Source: Arcticibacterium luteifluviistationis (lineage in GTDB: Bacteria; Bacteroidota; Bacteroidia; Cytophagales; Spirosomataceae). Taken from it: a DNA stretch of 64,000 nt. The notes under the pieces are model-generated. The model did not search any database. It saw only the letters and a list, made by a program, of their open reading frames with translations, and was not told the origin of the DNA. Numbering within the stretch: the first letter of the stretch is position 1; each line of letters opens with the position of its first letter. The stretch is taken from the NCBI RefSeq assembly GCF_003258705.1, contig NZ_CP029480.1:2852001-2916000 (forward strand). Direction: 5' to 3'. This document shows positions 25,710 through 34,663 of this stretch, one piece after another. A program made the position numbers and the translations under genes.

Positions 25710-26504
25710 ATGGATTTAAGAATAAAAGACAAAATAGCATTCATTAGTGGTTCTACAGCTGGTATTGGATATGCTATTGCTGATAGATTACTAAAAGAAG
25801 GTGCCGAAGTTATTATTAACGGAAGGTCAGAAGGAAGTATTGAGAAGGGGATTACTTCATTAAAAAACAATAACCCTAATGCGGTTGTTTCTGGCATAGC
25901 AGCTGACTTTTCAAAAGTAGAAGAAGTTAATAATTTGATAGCTCAGCTACCAAATATTGACATATTGATAAATAATGCTGGCATCTTTGAACCGAAGGCT
26001 TTTACTGATATTCCTGACGAAGATTGGTACAGACTTTTTGAAGTGAATGTCATGAGCGGCATCAGGCTTTCTCGTCATGTTTTCCCTCAAATGTTAGAAA
26101 AAAACTGGGGAAGAATCATTTTTATCTCTAGCGAATCCGCCGTGTTTATTCCTGACGAAATGATTCATTACGGAATGACTAAAACAGCACAGTTGGCCGT
26201 TAGCCGTGGATTAGCGGAATTAACCAAAGGAACTAAAGTAACCGTAAATTCTATTTTACCTGGCCCTACCAAATCTAAAGGCGTTGAAGAGTTTTTAGAA
26301 AAACTAGCTACCGAAAATAAAACAACTGTGGACGAGGTAGAAAAAGGCTTCTTCAAAAAAGACCGTCCTACTTCGCTCATCCAGCGTTTTGCAGCAGTAG
26401 AAGAGGTAGCCGACACTGTAGCTTATTATGTCAGCGAATTGGCTTCCGCCACAAATGGTGCTGCCATCAGAGTGGAAGGCGGTTTGGTGAAGTCAGTTAT
26501 TTGA
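25710..26504 (+). CDS. Short-chain dehydrogenase/reductase (SDR)
   Basis: 264 aa. The cofactor motif is GSTAGIGYAIAD (TGxxxGIG variant), with INNAG, the catalytic Ser in FISSES and the Tyr-x-x-x-Lys in YGMTK. Arg in NGRSEGS suggests NADP preference. The substrate cannot be told. It is cytoplasmic and monocistronic, with a strong hairpin immediately downstream. Confidence 0.92.
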   Translation: MDLRIKDKIAFISGSTAGIGYAIADRLLKEGAEVIINGRSEGSIEKGITSLKNNNPNAVVSGIAADFSKVEEVNNLIAQLPNIDILINNAGIFEPKAFTDIPDEDWYRLFEVNVMSGIRLSRHVFPQMLEKNWGRIIFISSESAVFIPDEMIHYGMTKTAQLAVSRGLAELTKGTKVTVNSILPGPTKSKGVEEFLEKLATENKTTVDEVEKGFFKKDRPTSLIQRFAAVEEVADTVAYYVSELASATNGAAIRVEGGLVKSVI

Positions 26505-26509
26505 TATTA

Positions 26510-26544
26510 AAAGACCATGGAGTTTCAAACCCTCCATGGTCTTT
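26510..26544. terminator. Bidirectional terminator between SDR and nitroreductase genes
   Basis: AAAGACCATGGAG (26510-26522) pairs with CTCCATGGTCTTT (26532-26544), a 13-bp perfect stem, followed by a T-run on the plus strand. On the minus strand the A-rich side gives a weaker U-tract. It lies exactly between two convergent stops. Confidence 0.85.
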
Positions 26545-26547
26545 TTT

Positions 26548-27285
26548 TTATACGTCAAAAACCACCTCATCATAAGACAATCTAAGTCTTTCGTTAGTTA
26601 CTCCCTCTGGCAGTCCTTTGCCGCAGACTACTATTATACTTACGTCGGCCGACTTTGGTAAATTCAATATTTTGCGAACCCATACGGAATCAAAACCTTC
26701 CATGGGGCAGGTGTCATAATCTTGGTCTTTCATGGCTAGCATAAAGGTTTGGGCGGCTATCGCCAGCGATTTATTAGAAACTACTTTGCTGTCATTTCTT
26801 CTAGTGAAACGCATCATTGGTTTGCCATTTACCACTCGCCAAGCTAAAACCAGTTGTCTGATAATAGAATTAAGTGGCCAAAGCGAATTATCATAGAAGA
26901 GTTTCATCATGCTTTCGTAATAATGAATTCCTCTTTTTTCTCGCTTAGTCAGCTCCGTCCGCTCCCCTATTTTGTTCTTAATCTGTTGTGCGTTCCAGTT
27001 GGCTCGCTGTTTCCATAGGTCTTGCCTACTCACAAAAACCACCATCTCAGAAGCTGTTCTGGCCGCACCCTGATTCAAGCAGGCTTCTGAAAGGAGTTTG
27101 AGTTTATCAGCGGATTTGACTCTATAAAACTCCCATGTTTGCAAATTTGAAGAGTTTGGCGACAGCAAAGCCAAACGCAATGCTTTTTCTACCGTTTCAT
27201 GCTTAAAAGCATGTTCCGTGTCAAACTTCCTGATAGACCTGCGTGCCTCTACTATTTCTTTAAAAGTCATTTTATTTATCATCAT
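26548..27285 (-). CDS. Nitroreductase family protein
   Basis: 245 aa. The N-terminal FMN-binding block EARRSIRKF, then SPNSSNLQTWEFYRV and the C-terminal IAAQTFMLAMKDQDYDTCPMEGFD...VRKILNLP are typical. It is an FMN-dependent NAD(P)H oxidoreductase, cytoplasmic, substrate unknown. Its start is 1 bp from the stop of the upstream esterase gene, so both are in one transcript. It has a slightly long insert between the second and third blocks compared with small nitroreductases. Confidence 0.9.
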   Translation of the reverse strand: MMINKMTFKEIVEARRSIRKFDTEHAFKHETVEKALRLALLSPNSSNLQTWEFYRVKSADKLKLLSEACLNQGAARTASEMVVFVSRQDLWKQRANWNAQQIKNKIGERTELTKREKRGIHYYESMMKLFYDNSLWPLNSIIRQLVLAWRVVNGKPMMRFTRRNDSKVVSNKSLAIAAQTFMLAMKDQDYDTCPMEGFDSVWVRKILNLPKSADVSIIVVCGKGLPEGVTNERLRLSYDEVVFDV

Positions 27286-27286
27286 T

Positions 27287-28132
27287 TCAGAGATTCTCCT
27301 CTATAAAACTCACCACTTTATCCATAAACTCCTTACTTGAAAAATCGGCTCCACCGTGCCCCATATTTCCTAGAATCTCAAATTCTGTAGGTACACCAGC
27401 TTCTTTTAATTTTAGCCAAAGTTCTATCGACTGATTTATAGGCACCTGATTATCTTGATTTCCATGAGCTATAAATAGAGGTGGGTCAGTGGCATCTACA
27501 TGAAAAACTGGACTGGCTAACTCTGCCATTTCAGGAGCCATTTCTACGGGCATTCCAAACATAGTGGCCAAAGCAGGTGCTCTCACTCCCACCCCGTGCG
27601 GTGTAGACTGTGCTAAAATGGTTTTGAAATTGGTTGGACCAAAGAAATCTAAAGTAAGATTGACATCAGAGCTTTCATTTAAATAATCGCCAATGTTACC
27701 TTCCAAGTTTTCATTTCCGTTAGTCAAACCTGTTAAAGCTACCAAATGCCCACCTGCCGACGAACCCCAAATAATGATTTTCTCTCTCTGGTAGTCGTAT
27801 TTTTCAGCATTCCCACGCAAAAACCTGATAGCGGCTTTAATATCAAATAGCATGGCAGGAAAACGAGCTTCGGTACTTAAACGATAATCAATACTGGCCA
27901 AGGCGTATCCTCTTTTCAGTAAGCCTAAAGGAGGATTTTCTTTACTACCTGAATGCCACGCTCCACCATGTACCCAAACCACCAAAACGGGCTTATCAAT
28001 ACCTTTGGGCATATAAATATCCATTTTTAGTTCTCGCTCAGGTGCTAAGCCATATGTGATATTAGTATATTTTTGGGCAAAGCCCTGTATTATAAAGCTA
28101 GAAAATAGAAGAGCTAAAAAGTATCTTTTCAT
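27287..28132 (-). CDS. Secreted alpha/beta-hydrolase esterase (BD-FAE-like)
   Basis: 281 aa. It has a signal peptide (KRYFLALLFSSFIIQGFA). HGGAWHSGSK forms the oxyanion hole, WGSSAGGHLVAL the nucleophile elbow, GNQDNQVP the Asp and GNMGHGG the His. It resembles carboxylesterases and acetyl-xylan esterases that act on polysaccharide esters. It is co-transcribed with the nitroreductase. A second related secreted esterase is at 12498. Confidence 0.87.
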   Translation of the reverse strand: MKRYFLALLFSSFIIQGFAQKYTNITYGLAPERELKMDIYMPKGIDKPVLVVWVHGGAWHSGSKENPPLGLLKRGYALASIDYRLSTEARFPAMLFDIKAAIRFLRGNAEKYDYQREKIIIWGSSAGGHLVALTGLTNGNENLEGNIGDYLNESSDVNLTLDFFGPTNFKTILAQSTPHGVGVRAPALATMFGMPVEMAPEMAELASPVFHVDATDPPLFIAHGNQDNQVPINQSIELWLKLKEAGVPTEFEILGNMGHGGADFSSKEFMDKVVSFIEENL

Positions 28133-28203
28133 TCAGATTGAATTTGGATACTCAAATTAGATTTAATACTTAGAAAGAACAACCTTAATGTAAAATTGAT
28201 TAG

Positions 28204-29289
28204 CTAGTCAAGTATTTGATTGAGCTCGCTCCAAAGTGCATTTTGAAAGGTAAGACCAATTTGACCTCCCGGTGAATCTCCCATTCTCACCACCACTAAA
28301 TTTTGAGATGGCACTACATTTAATAGCTGACCATTTAAACCCATTGCCGCTACCATATCACTCGGAGCATTTGGACTTAGCATACTCTTAAAAACCGTTT
28401 GTAAACCTGGCACCATACCCGTCTGCTTTCCATTTAGCCACCATAAATAGCCGTAAGCTTCATTAAGACTTTGGGACGTATTAACCATTTCATCAAAAAA
28501 TGTTTTGTCTGACATGATGACTTCATCACCCCAGTCTCCTTTATTTAGCACCAATAAGCCAAACCTTGCAAAAGAACGTGCATCAGAAAAATATACGTGG
28601 TCATTGTCAACAAATCGCCACACACCATTCATTCCAATTTTATCTCTTAGGTTTTCTTCAAAATAAGTTTCAAAGTTTTTACCACTGGCACTGGCCAAAA
28701 CATCATGCAGCAAAGTATAAGGACCATTATGATAATCCCATCGCTGGCCAGCATCCGCTTTGTATTGCAAGCAAGATGGCTCAAAACAGTGTGAATCAGC
28801 CACATCTATATCCAAGCCTGCCGTCATACTTAATTGATGTTTGACGGTAATGAGGTCTTCCTTTTCTTTTGAGAGTGTCGTCCAGTTCTCCCCCAGATAA
28901 TCAGAGGTTTTATCATTAATATTCAATAGACCTTGTTCTTGAGCTAAGCCAACCGTAAAAGCTGTCAATGATTTCCCGGCAGATGCCCAATACCAAAGAC
29001 TCTCTTGTTCGAAATCTGAGCCATTTAATATGTCTTTCCCAAAATACTCTTCTACTACTATTTTGCCATCTTTTAAAATCAGAAAAGCTCTGGTATCATT
29101 AGTTTCCAAAAAGGATTTCAAATCGCTTAACTCCTTATCTGTAATGCCTAAAGTTGATTTATCTTGCGTTTCCCATGCTGTGCTTGATGGAAAATAAAGA
29201 CTGCCGTCCAATGTTATCTCAGGAACAGTGTCATCAGACTTACAAGCGAAAATAAAGGTTAAAAGCAGAGCAGTTACAAGCGTTTTCAT
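28204..29289 (-). CDS. Beta-lactamase-family (class C-like) serine hydrolase lipoprotein
   Basis: 361 aa. It has a lipoprotein-type signal (LVTALLLTFIFACKSDD). The SxxK motif is SAGKS in WYWASAGKSLTAFTVG, the YxN motif is YHN in DYHNGPYTLLHD, and a C-terminal LNVVPSQNLVVVRMGD follows. These belong to the serine beta-lactamase-like / penicillin-binding fold, usually esterases or peptidases in Bacteroidota. It is cell-envelope anchored and monocistronic. Substrate unknown. Confidence 0.88.
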   Translation of the reverse strand: MKTLVTALLLTFIFACKSDDTVPEITLDGSLYFPSSTAWETQDKSTLGITDKELSDLKSFLETNDTRAFLILKDGKIVVEEYFGKDILNGSDFEQESLWYWASAGKSLTAFTVGLAQEQGLLNINDKTSDYLGENWTTLSKEKEDLITVKHQLSMTAGLDIDVADSHCFEPSCLQYKADAGQRWDYHNGPYTLLHDVLASASGKNFETYFEENLRDKIGMNGVWRFVDNDHVYFSDARSFARFGLLVLNKGDWGDEVIMSDKTFFDEMVNTSQSLNEAYGYLWWLNGKQTGMVPGLQTVFKSMLSPNAPSDMVAAMGLNGQLLNVVPSQNLVVVRMGDSPGGQIGLTFQNALWSELNQILD

Positions 29290-29380
29290 GCGTCAGTATT
29301 AGTTTCAGAAACAGAGACAATTTCCTCGCCAAAATAACGCCAAACGCTTTTAAATTAGTATCACATTTCTTCCAATCGTT

Positions 29381-30283
29381 TTAAGATTCACAGCAATTTT
29401 CCATGCCGCAGTCTTCATTTTCGTATTCCATCTCAATGGTTACGTGTTCCACATCCATGTGTTGAAGCTCGTGCCTTATTGCTTTTTTCATAGCGGCACG
29501 GTTGGTATTTTCTTTTACCACGGCATGTACGGTCATCACATTAAACTCTCCATCCATAGACCAAACATGTACATCATGAATATTCAACACCCCTTCAATA
29601 GTCTTGAGCTTGGGCTTAATATCATCTATATCAAAGTTTTCTGGTGCACCTTGTAAAATCACTCTAAAAACGCCTTTCAAGTTTCCATAAACGTTATAAA
29701 GGACATACCCCGTAATACCAACAGATAAAAGCGGGTCAATGATTTCCCATTTGAAAAAGTACATCAAAACAGCTCCTACCAATACCGCAACCCAGCCCAG
29801 CACATCTTCCATCAGATGCAGCATAACCGCTCTTTCATTAAGCGAGGTGCCTTTTTTCAATTTAAAAACGGCTGCTCCGTTAACTATTACGCCAAAAATG
29901 GCTAGAATTATCATTCCTTGAGCATTTGATACTTCTGGATTCATAAGTCGTGGAATGGCCTCAGTGAGCATAAAAACAGAACCTATTACCAGTACAATTG
30001 AGTTTACTAAAGCACCTACCATTGAAAAACGCTTATAGCCATACGTATAAGTTTTATCTCTTCCCTGATTAGATTTCTCCTGAAAATACCAAGCCAATCC
30101 TAAAGAAAGGCTATCGCCCAAATCGTGTAATGCATCAGAAAGAATAGCGACCGAATTTGTGAATATTCCACCTATAATTTCAATGATGGTAAATGATAAA
30201 TTCAGCCAAAATGCAGTTGATATATTTTCGGTGCCATGTGTATGGCTATGCGAATGTCCATGATGGTGGTGATGTCCTGACAT
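29381..30283 (-). CDS. Cation diffusion facilitator (CzcD/ZitB-like metal exporter)
   Basis: 300 aa. It has a His-rich N-terminus (HHHHHGHSHSHTHG) for metal binding and six membrane helices. The metal-site motif is SDALHDLGDSLSLG in helix II, and LHLMEDVLGWVAVL in helix V supplies further ligands. A cytoplasmic C-terminal domain follows, with a Cys-containing tail (DCGMENCCES). It exports zinc or a similar divalent metal from the cytoplasm by proton antiport. It is monocistronic. The upstream leader contains an unusual simple-repeat stretch. Confidence 0.94.
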   Translation of the reverse strand: MSGHHHHHGHSHSHTHGTENISTAFWLNLSFTIIEIIGGIFTNSVAILSDALHDLGDSLSLGLAWYFQEKSNQGRDKTYTYGYKRFSMVGALVNSIVLVIGSVFMLTEAIPRLMNPEVSNAQGMIILAIFGVIVNGAAVFKLKKGTSLNERAVMLHLMEDVLGWVAVLVGAVLMYFFKWEIIDPLLSVGITGYVLYNVYGNLKGVFRVILQGAPENFDIDDIKPKLKTIEGVLNIHDVHVWSMDGEFNVMTVHAVVKENTNRAAMKKAIRHELQHMDVEHVTIEMEYENEDCGMENCCES

Positions 30284-30287
30284 GATG

Positions 30288-30425
30288 TTTTTGTTTGATG
30301 TCTGATGTTTGATGCTCGGTGTTAGATGACAGATGTCGGATGATTACTGTCTCTAATCTATTGTCTAACATCTATTGGCTCTCCTAAGTCCCGTCTTTTG
30401 TCTTTTGTCTTTTGTCTTACGTCTA
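30288..30425. repeat. Degenerate short repeats upstream of the metal exporter
   Basis: The left half has imperfect copies of TGATGTCT/GATGTTTG. The right half has three tandem TTTTGTC heptamers (30392-30418). The block lies in the 277-bp gap between the CDF exporter and the DUF202 gene and contains no gene. It looks like replication-slippage repeat rather than a known element. Confidence 0.55.
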
Positions 30426-30560
30426 AGAACGAACACAAAACTATGCTCTAAAGCCATGCAACAAGGCTGCAAAGGGCTTTTTGATTAAAATCATGGCTTG
30501 TTCTAATCAAAATCAATTGCTCTAGCCTAATTCTTAAAACTGAATTATTATATTCACGGC

Positions 30561-30827
30561 ATGCAAGAAAAACCTGACCTTATACTGCGAGACAAACTAG
30601 CCATTGAAAGAACACATTTGGCTAATGAGAGAACCTTTCTGGCGTACTTCAGAACTTCTTTTGTTTTTTTAGTCACTGGACTTACCTTTTTAAAGCTTGA
30701 TTACTTTACAGAAATCAGCTGGCTCGGCTGTACTTTCATCGGACTTTTCCCCGTCATTTTAATCTTTGGCGTCATTCGACTTTTTAAGGTGAAAAAGAAT
30801 GTAAATGGGATGTATATTTTTGAATAA
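30561..30827 (+). CDS. DUF202 (YidH-type) membrane protein
   Basis: 88 aa. The conserved N-terminal block LAIERTHLANERTFLAYFRTS is diagnostic for DUF202. Two hydrophobic helices (about 31-47 and 56-74) follow, with a short basic C-terminus. Function of the family is unknown. Divergent from the CDF exporter and convergent with the large HEAT/cytochrome gene, with a shared terminator. Confidence 0.9.
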   Translation: MQEKPDLILRDKLAIERTHLANERTFLAYFRTSFVFLVTGLTFLKLDYFTEISWLGCTFIGLFPVILIFGVIRLFKVKKNVNGMYIFE

Positions 30828-30888
30828 ATTTCCAACTAGCATTCCCCTATAATGGAACACAGACTTCACGACTTAAGTATTAAAACAC

Positions 30889-30932
30889 AAAAAATCCGCA
30901 TCCCAGACTTATCATCTGAAATGCGGATTTTT
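30889..30932. terminator. Bidirectional terminator
   Basis: AAAAAATCCGCAT (30889-30901) pairs with ATGCGGATTTTT (30921-30932). U-tracts form in both directions. It serves the DUF202 gene (plus) and the HEAT/cytochrome gene (minus). Confidence 0.8.
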
Positions 30933-30952
30933 ATTTGATTAAAACCTTAGCT

Positions 30953-33900
30953 CTATTTCTTCAAATTAGCTAAGTATTCTACCACATCTCTCATATCTCT
31001 TTTGCTCATAATACTACCCATTGGAGGCATACCTGATGGCATATTTTCTCTTTTTGCTATTCTTGAGATTGGAATTTCAAGTGGCTCAGCATCACCCGTA
31101 GTAATAATGAGTTCGTCGGCTCTTTCTTCTGCCAAAATACCTGTCACCTCTTGACCATCTTTTAAAGTCAAATAGATGGTACCATAGCCAGGAGATAATC
31201 TTGCACTTGGGTCTACCAGTGCTTCCACTATTTGCTCACGTGTAAGTGTTTTACCAATGCTGCTTAAGTCAGGACCTACTGTACCTCCTGCATCATTTAC
31301 CACATGACATCTGATACACTGCCCAGTAGAGTTATTATTAAAATACCTGCCTCCTTGATAACGGTTACCTCCGTTTAGCACACCAGCATATTCATCTAAA
31401 ATATTGCCTTTAGGCATAGCCGCAGCTAATTTTTCTTTCAAGGCTTGTGAATCACCGGCTCCTACAGCTTCAGATAAATCAAGTGTAAGGCTTGATGGTA
31501 ATTCTTTAGCAATTAACTTGTCTATCAAACTACTTAAAACCTCCGACGTCTTCTCCGCTGGCATCATTCCCAAACTTTGAACTAATTTTTGCTGCTCTCT
31601 TTGGCTTCCTTTTACCATCACACTGTTTACCATTTCAGGTAATAAATCAACTGAGATGTTAACTTCATTTAGCATACCTAAAGCGGTAGTTCTAACATCT
31701 CGGCTTTTGTCTGCCAATGCTTTGTTTACTACATCACTAATTTGAGGATATTTTAATGACGCCAGTGAAGTCAACACAGCTGATTTCACATCATCGGAAT
31801 CCGTTTTGTCATATATATCAGCTAGTGAATTATTGAAACCTCTAATACCTAAATCTTTCAATAATTGAGACGTGGCAACTAACACAGCAGGGTCTTTAGA
31901 ATCTAGGAAGCTGGCCATTTTAGGAATCACCAAATTTCTAATTTTCTCGCCATCTCTTTTCACTTCGCCTCTGTACCTTCCATCTACTCTATCTAAAACA
32001 GATGGCTCTGCCCAGTTTCCTAAGGCTGCCAAAGCTTCTGCTTTCATTTCTTTTGGTGCCGTAGCACTTTGAGCGTAAGCTAATACATCATTTAGTTGTT
32101 TATCTCCACCTACTCTTAAAGCTGCATTAATGGCTCTTCTAAGGATAACCTCAGACGTTAAATTTGGTCTATTTATTAGCTCCGCCAAAGCAGGTAAAGC
32201 TCCTTCAATAGAGAAATCGTCATTTATTGCTCTTGCTGCTTCTGCTACTATATACTCATCAGAATCAGAAAGGTAAGCTACTATTTTCTCGTCTCTCCAT
32301 TTACGTAAAACCAAAACACCTGCTGTCCTTAAAGCTTTTGAAGGACTTTTTTGTAAGGCATAAACAGGAGCTTTATTCTCAATTCTACTCAATGCCAAAA
32401 CGCCAGCATGTCTTAAGTAATTATCTTCATCATTATTAGCTTCCAACATTTTGATAAGTTCGTCAGCTGCGTTTTTATGACCTATCCTACCAATAGCCTG
32501 AGCTGCATAAAACTTCACTCTTGGGTTGTTATTTGATAAAAGCTCGGTCAATTTAACACCAGCACCATCAAATCTCACGTCACCTAATACTTTGGCCGTT
32601 TGAGCTATTATTTCAGCATCGGTATCTCCTAAATATGGCATTAACTTAACCGCACCAGCATTGGTTTTGGCTATGATTTGACCCATTCCCCACAATCCAT
32701 GAACTCTTGCTAATTGATTCTCTTTTTGAGCGGCAGCTTTTAATAGGGTCTCCGTATTATTAGCTTCTGCTAAAGCAAACTGAGCTTTCTGACGAATTCT
32801 CATGTCTTGATTGAAAAGCAACTTATATAATTGCTCAGGCGTTTGACCTGCATAATCAAGCGTCATCAACCTTTTGGTCTCAGCTCTTTGCTCTTTAAGG
32901 TCACTTTCTTTCACATCAATTTTCCAAACACGACCGTAATTTTTAGTATCCCAGCCATTTATCCAGTCGGCAGCATACAAAGCTCCGTCTGTACCAAATC
33001 TGATACCCGTGGCCAGAACACCACCCACCATATCAACTTCCGAATTAAAATCGAAAGAAGCACCTTTTGGTTTCAGGTCAAAAGACCATATATGTGCCCT
33101 AGATGGTGCACCTGTAAACTCTACCAAGAAAAACTTATTCAACCAATTTGAGCCTAAGGCTGTACCAGGGTTAAACTGCATCCCAGTAGGGCCATTATGA
33201 TAATTTCTGATTGGTGGTAAAAAATATGCAGCCTGTCCATCCCATCTTGGCTTAAACATCTCTTCGTCCATCCATACTTTATAGCCATTATTTTTGTCAT
33301 CAGTATATTTACCAAACTGCCAGTTAATTCTCCAGCCTGAATCACTACCTTCTACTATATGTACCAACCTTTCTGACTCGCCTCTGTGGTCGCCGTCATT
33401 ATCTGAACTAATGATATTGCCATAGGCATCAAAAACAAACTCATGCGTATTTCTATGTCCGTGAGAAAACACTTCAAAGTCAGAACCGTCAGCATTACAT
33501 CTTACTATAACTCCTTGATTAGGATAGTGATGCTTTTTACCTGTTTGGTCTGTAAAGCTTAGGCCAGGGTCACCTATTCCCCAATATATTTTCCCATCAG
33601 GACCTTCTATCAAACCTGACATTCCGTGTCCACCAAAGCCAATATGAATATTAAAACCAGTGGCTATGGAGGTTTTCTTGTCATAAAAGCCATCATTATT
33701 AGTATCTTCTATTCTCCATAAATCAGGTCCAATTCCTATAAATGCGTCATTTCTTCTGATTAAGACTGCACCAGCTACATCGGTAATTTCTTCATGAAAG
33801 TCTCTTAGCACCTGTGTAGACACATCTGCTCTTCCGTCACCGTCGGTGTCTTCTAATCGCCAGATTTCGTCTTTTTCAACTGTTAAGTCTTTCCAGTCGT

Positions 33901-34336
33901 GAACACCATCTTCATTCAAATCTTTCAACCACTCGTTATCTTTAGAGTTTTCTGCCGCAAAAATTCTACGTAAAAAAGCTCTTCTCTCTTCCACAGATTG
34001 TAAAGAGATAGATTCCGTCATCCAATCGCGGTGTCCACGAATATCAAACTCTGAGTTTTTTTGACGGTTAGTTCTGGTCAGGTAAATCCTATTTTGGTCG
34101 TCAATAGACATTGCAATAGGATCTGGAGCCAGGGAATCTGTAGCCCAAAGGTTAATTTTCAAGCCTTCTGCCAAAGTAATAGGAGTATTAGCTTCAATAT
34201 CTGCGGTTAATTGAGCGTTTGAGCTGTCCGCAATTTTTGAAATAAGTCCGCCAGGTTTATTGGCGATTTTCATGCAAGACCATACCAAGATTGCAGTAAA
34301 AGCAAACAAGGATATTCTAAATATGTTTTTCTTCAT
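30953..34336 (-). CDS. Large lipoprotein: beta-propeller dehydrogenase-like, HEAT repeats, C-terminal cytochrome c
   Basis: 1127 aa. The lipoprotein signal ends in WSC. Residues about 50-490 form a membrane-bound dehydrogenase/PQQ-like propeller (GIGDPGLSFTDQTGKKHHYPNQG, SSDNDGDHRGE). Residues about 510-960 hold many HEAT-type helical repeats (YLGDTDAEIIAQTAKVLGDV, NNNPRVKFYAAQAIGRIG). A C-terminal heme c domain has CIRCH near residue 1007 and later Met ligands. This is the PVC-type layout common in Planctomycetes and also found in Cytophagales. It probably oxidises sugars or glycans at the envelope and passes electrons to heme c. It is divergent from a Tat-exported Gfo/Idh/MocA gene. Confidence 0.88.
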   Translation of the reverse strand: MKKNIFRISLFAFTAILVWSCMKIANKPGGLISKIADSSNAQLTADIEANTPITLAEGLKINLWATDSLAPDPIAMSIDDQNRIYLTRTNRQKNSEFDIRGHRDWMTESISLQSVEERRAFLRRIFAAENSKDNEWLKDLNEDGVHDWKDLTVEKDEIWRLEDTDGDGRADVSTQVLRDFHEEITDVAGAVLIRRNDAFIGIGPDLWRIEDTNNDGFYDKKTSIATGFNIHIGFGGHGMSGLIEGPDGKIYWGIGDPGLSFTDQTGKKHHYPNQGVIVRCNADGSDFEVFSHGHRNTHEFVFDAYGNIISSDNDGDHRGESERLVHIVEGSDSGWRINWQFGKYTDDKNNGYKVWMDEEMFKPRWDGQAAYFLPPIRNYHNGPTGMQFNPGTALGSNWLNKFFLVEFTGAPSRAHIWSFDLKPKGASFDFNSEVDMVGGVLATGIRFGTDGALYAADWINGWDTKNYGRVWKIDVKESDLKEQRAETKRLMTLDYAGQTPEQLYKLLFNQDMRIRQKAQFALAEANNTETLLKAAAQKENQLARVHGLWGMGQIIAKTNAGAVKLMPYLGDTDAEIIAQTAKVLGDVRFDGAGVKLTELLSNNNPRVKFYAAQAIGRIGHKNAADELIKMLEANNDEDNYLRHAGVLALSRIENKAPVYALQKSPSKALRTAGVLVLRKWRDEKIVAYLSDSDEYIVAEAARAINDDFSIEGALPALAELINRPNLTSEVILRRAINAALRVGGDKQLNDVLAYAQSATAPKEMKAEALAALGNWAEPSVLDRVDGRYRGEVKRDGEKIRNLVIPKMASFLDSKDPAVLVATSQLLKDLGIRGFNNSLADIYDKTDSDDVKSAVLTSLASLKYPQISDVVNKALADKSRDVRTTALGMLNEVNISVDLLPEMVNSVMVKGSQREQQKLVQSLGMMPAEKTSEVLSSLIDKLIAKELPSSLTLDLSEAVGAGDSQALKEKLAAAMPKGNILDEYAGVLNGGNRYQGGRYFNNNSTGQCIRCHVVNDAGGTVGPDLSSIGKTLTREQIVEALVDPSARLSPGYGTIYLTLKDGQEVTGILAEERADELIITTGDAEPLEIPISRIAKRENMPSGMPPMGSIMSKRDMRDVVEYLANLKK

Positions 34337-34663
34337 AAGGGTTCTTTAATTTCCAACTCCAATACTACGCATTTTGAGCTTATTTTGACAGTTAGTCATA
34401 CAAATTATCGACAAATTTCAAGTTTCCTCTGCACATAAAGATACAGCTTGGGAAAATCCAGTAAGTTGATACGAAAACTCAATTTTGGAAAGTACGCTTT
34501 ACTTACATGATAATATTAAAGCGATTTCAGGTTCTTTCTTTACAGATTATCTATTTTTCAATACGCTTATTTTCAATAGTCAAATACAATCCTTAATTTT
34601 TCAATTGAAATTCAACCTTATCCAAGGTTTAAAAAAAATCAGGATAAACTAATTACTAAAAAA
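34337..34663. other. Intergenic region between divergent oxidoreductase genes
   Basis: 327 bp, AT-rich, no open frame worth reporting. It must contain divergent promoters for the HEAT/cytochrome lipoprotein (minus) and the Gfo/Idh/MocA gene (plus). I found no clear -7/-33 pair or palindrome. Short imperfect direct repeats (TTTTTCAAT, TTTTCAAT) occur at about 34550-34610. Confidence 0.4.

Noticed and set aside
30392-30424. Tandem TTTTGTC units considered as a CRISPR-like array
   Set aside because: No spacers and no 25-40 bp repeat; simple sequence repeat only.
31872-33345. Several open frames opposite or inside the HEAT/cytochrome gene
   Set aside because: They are shadows of a long coding frame with clear domains.
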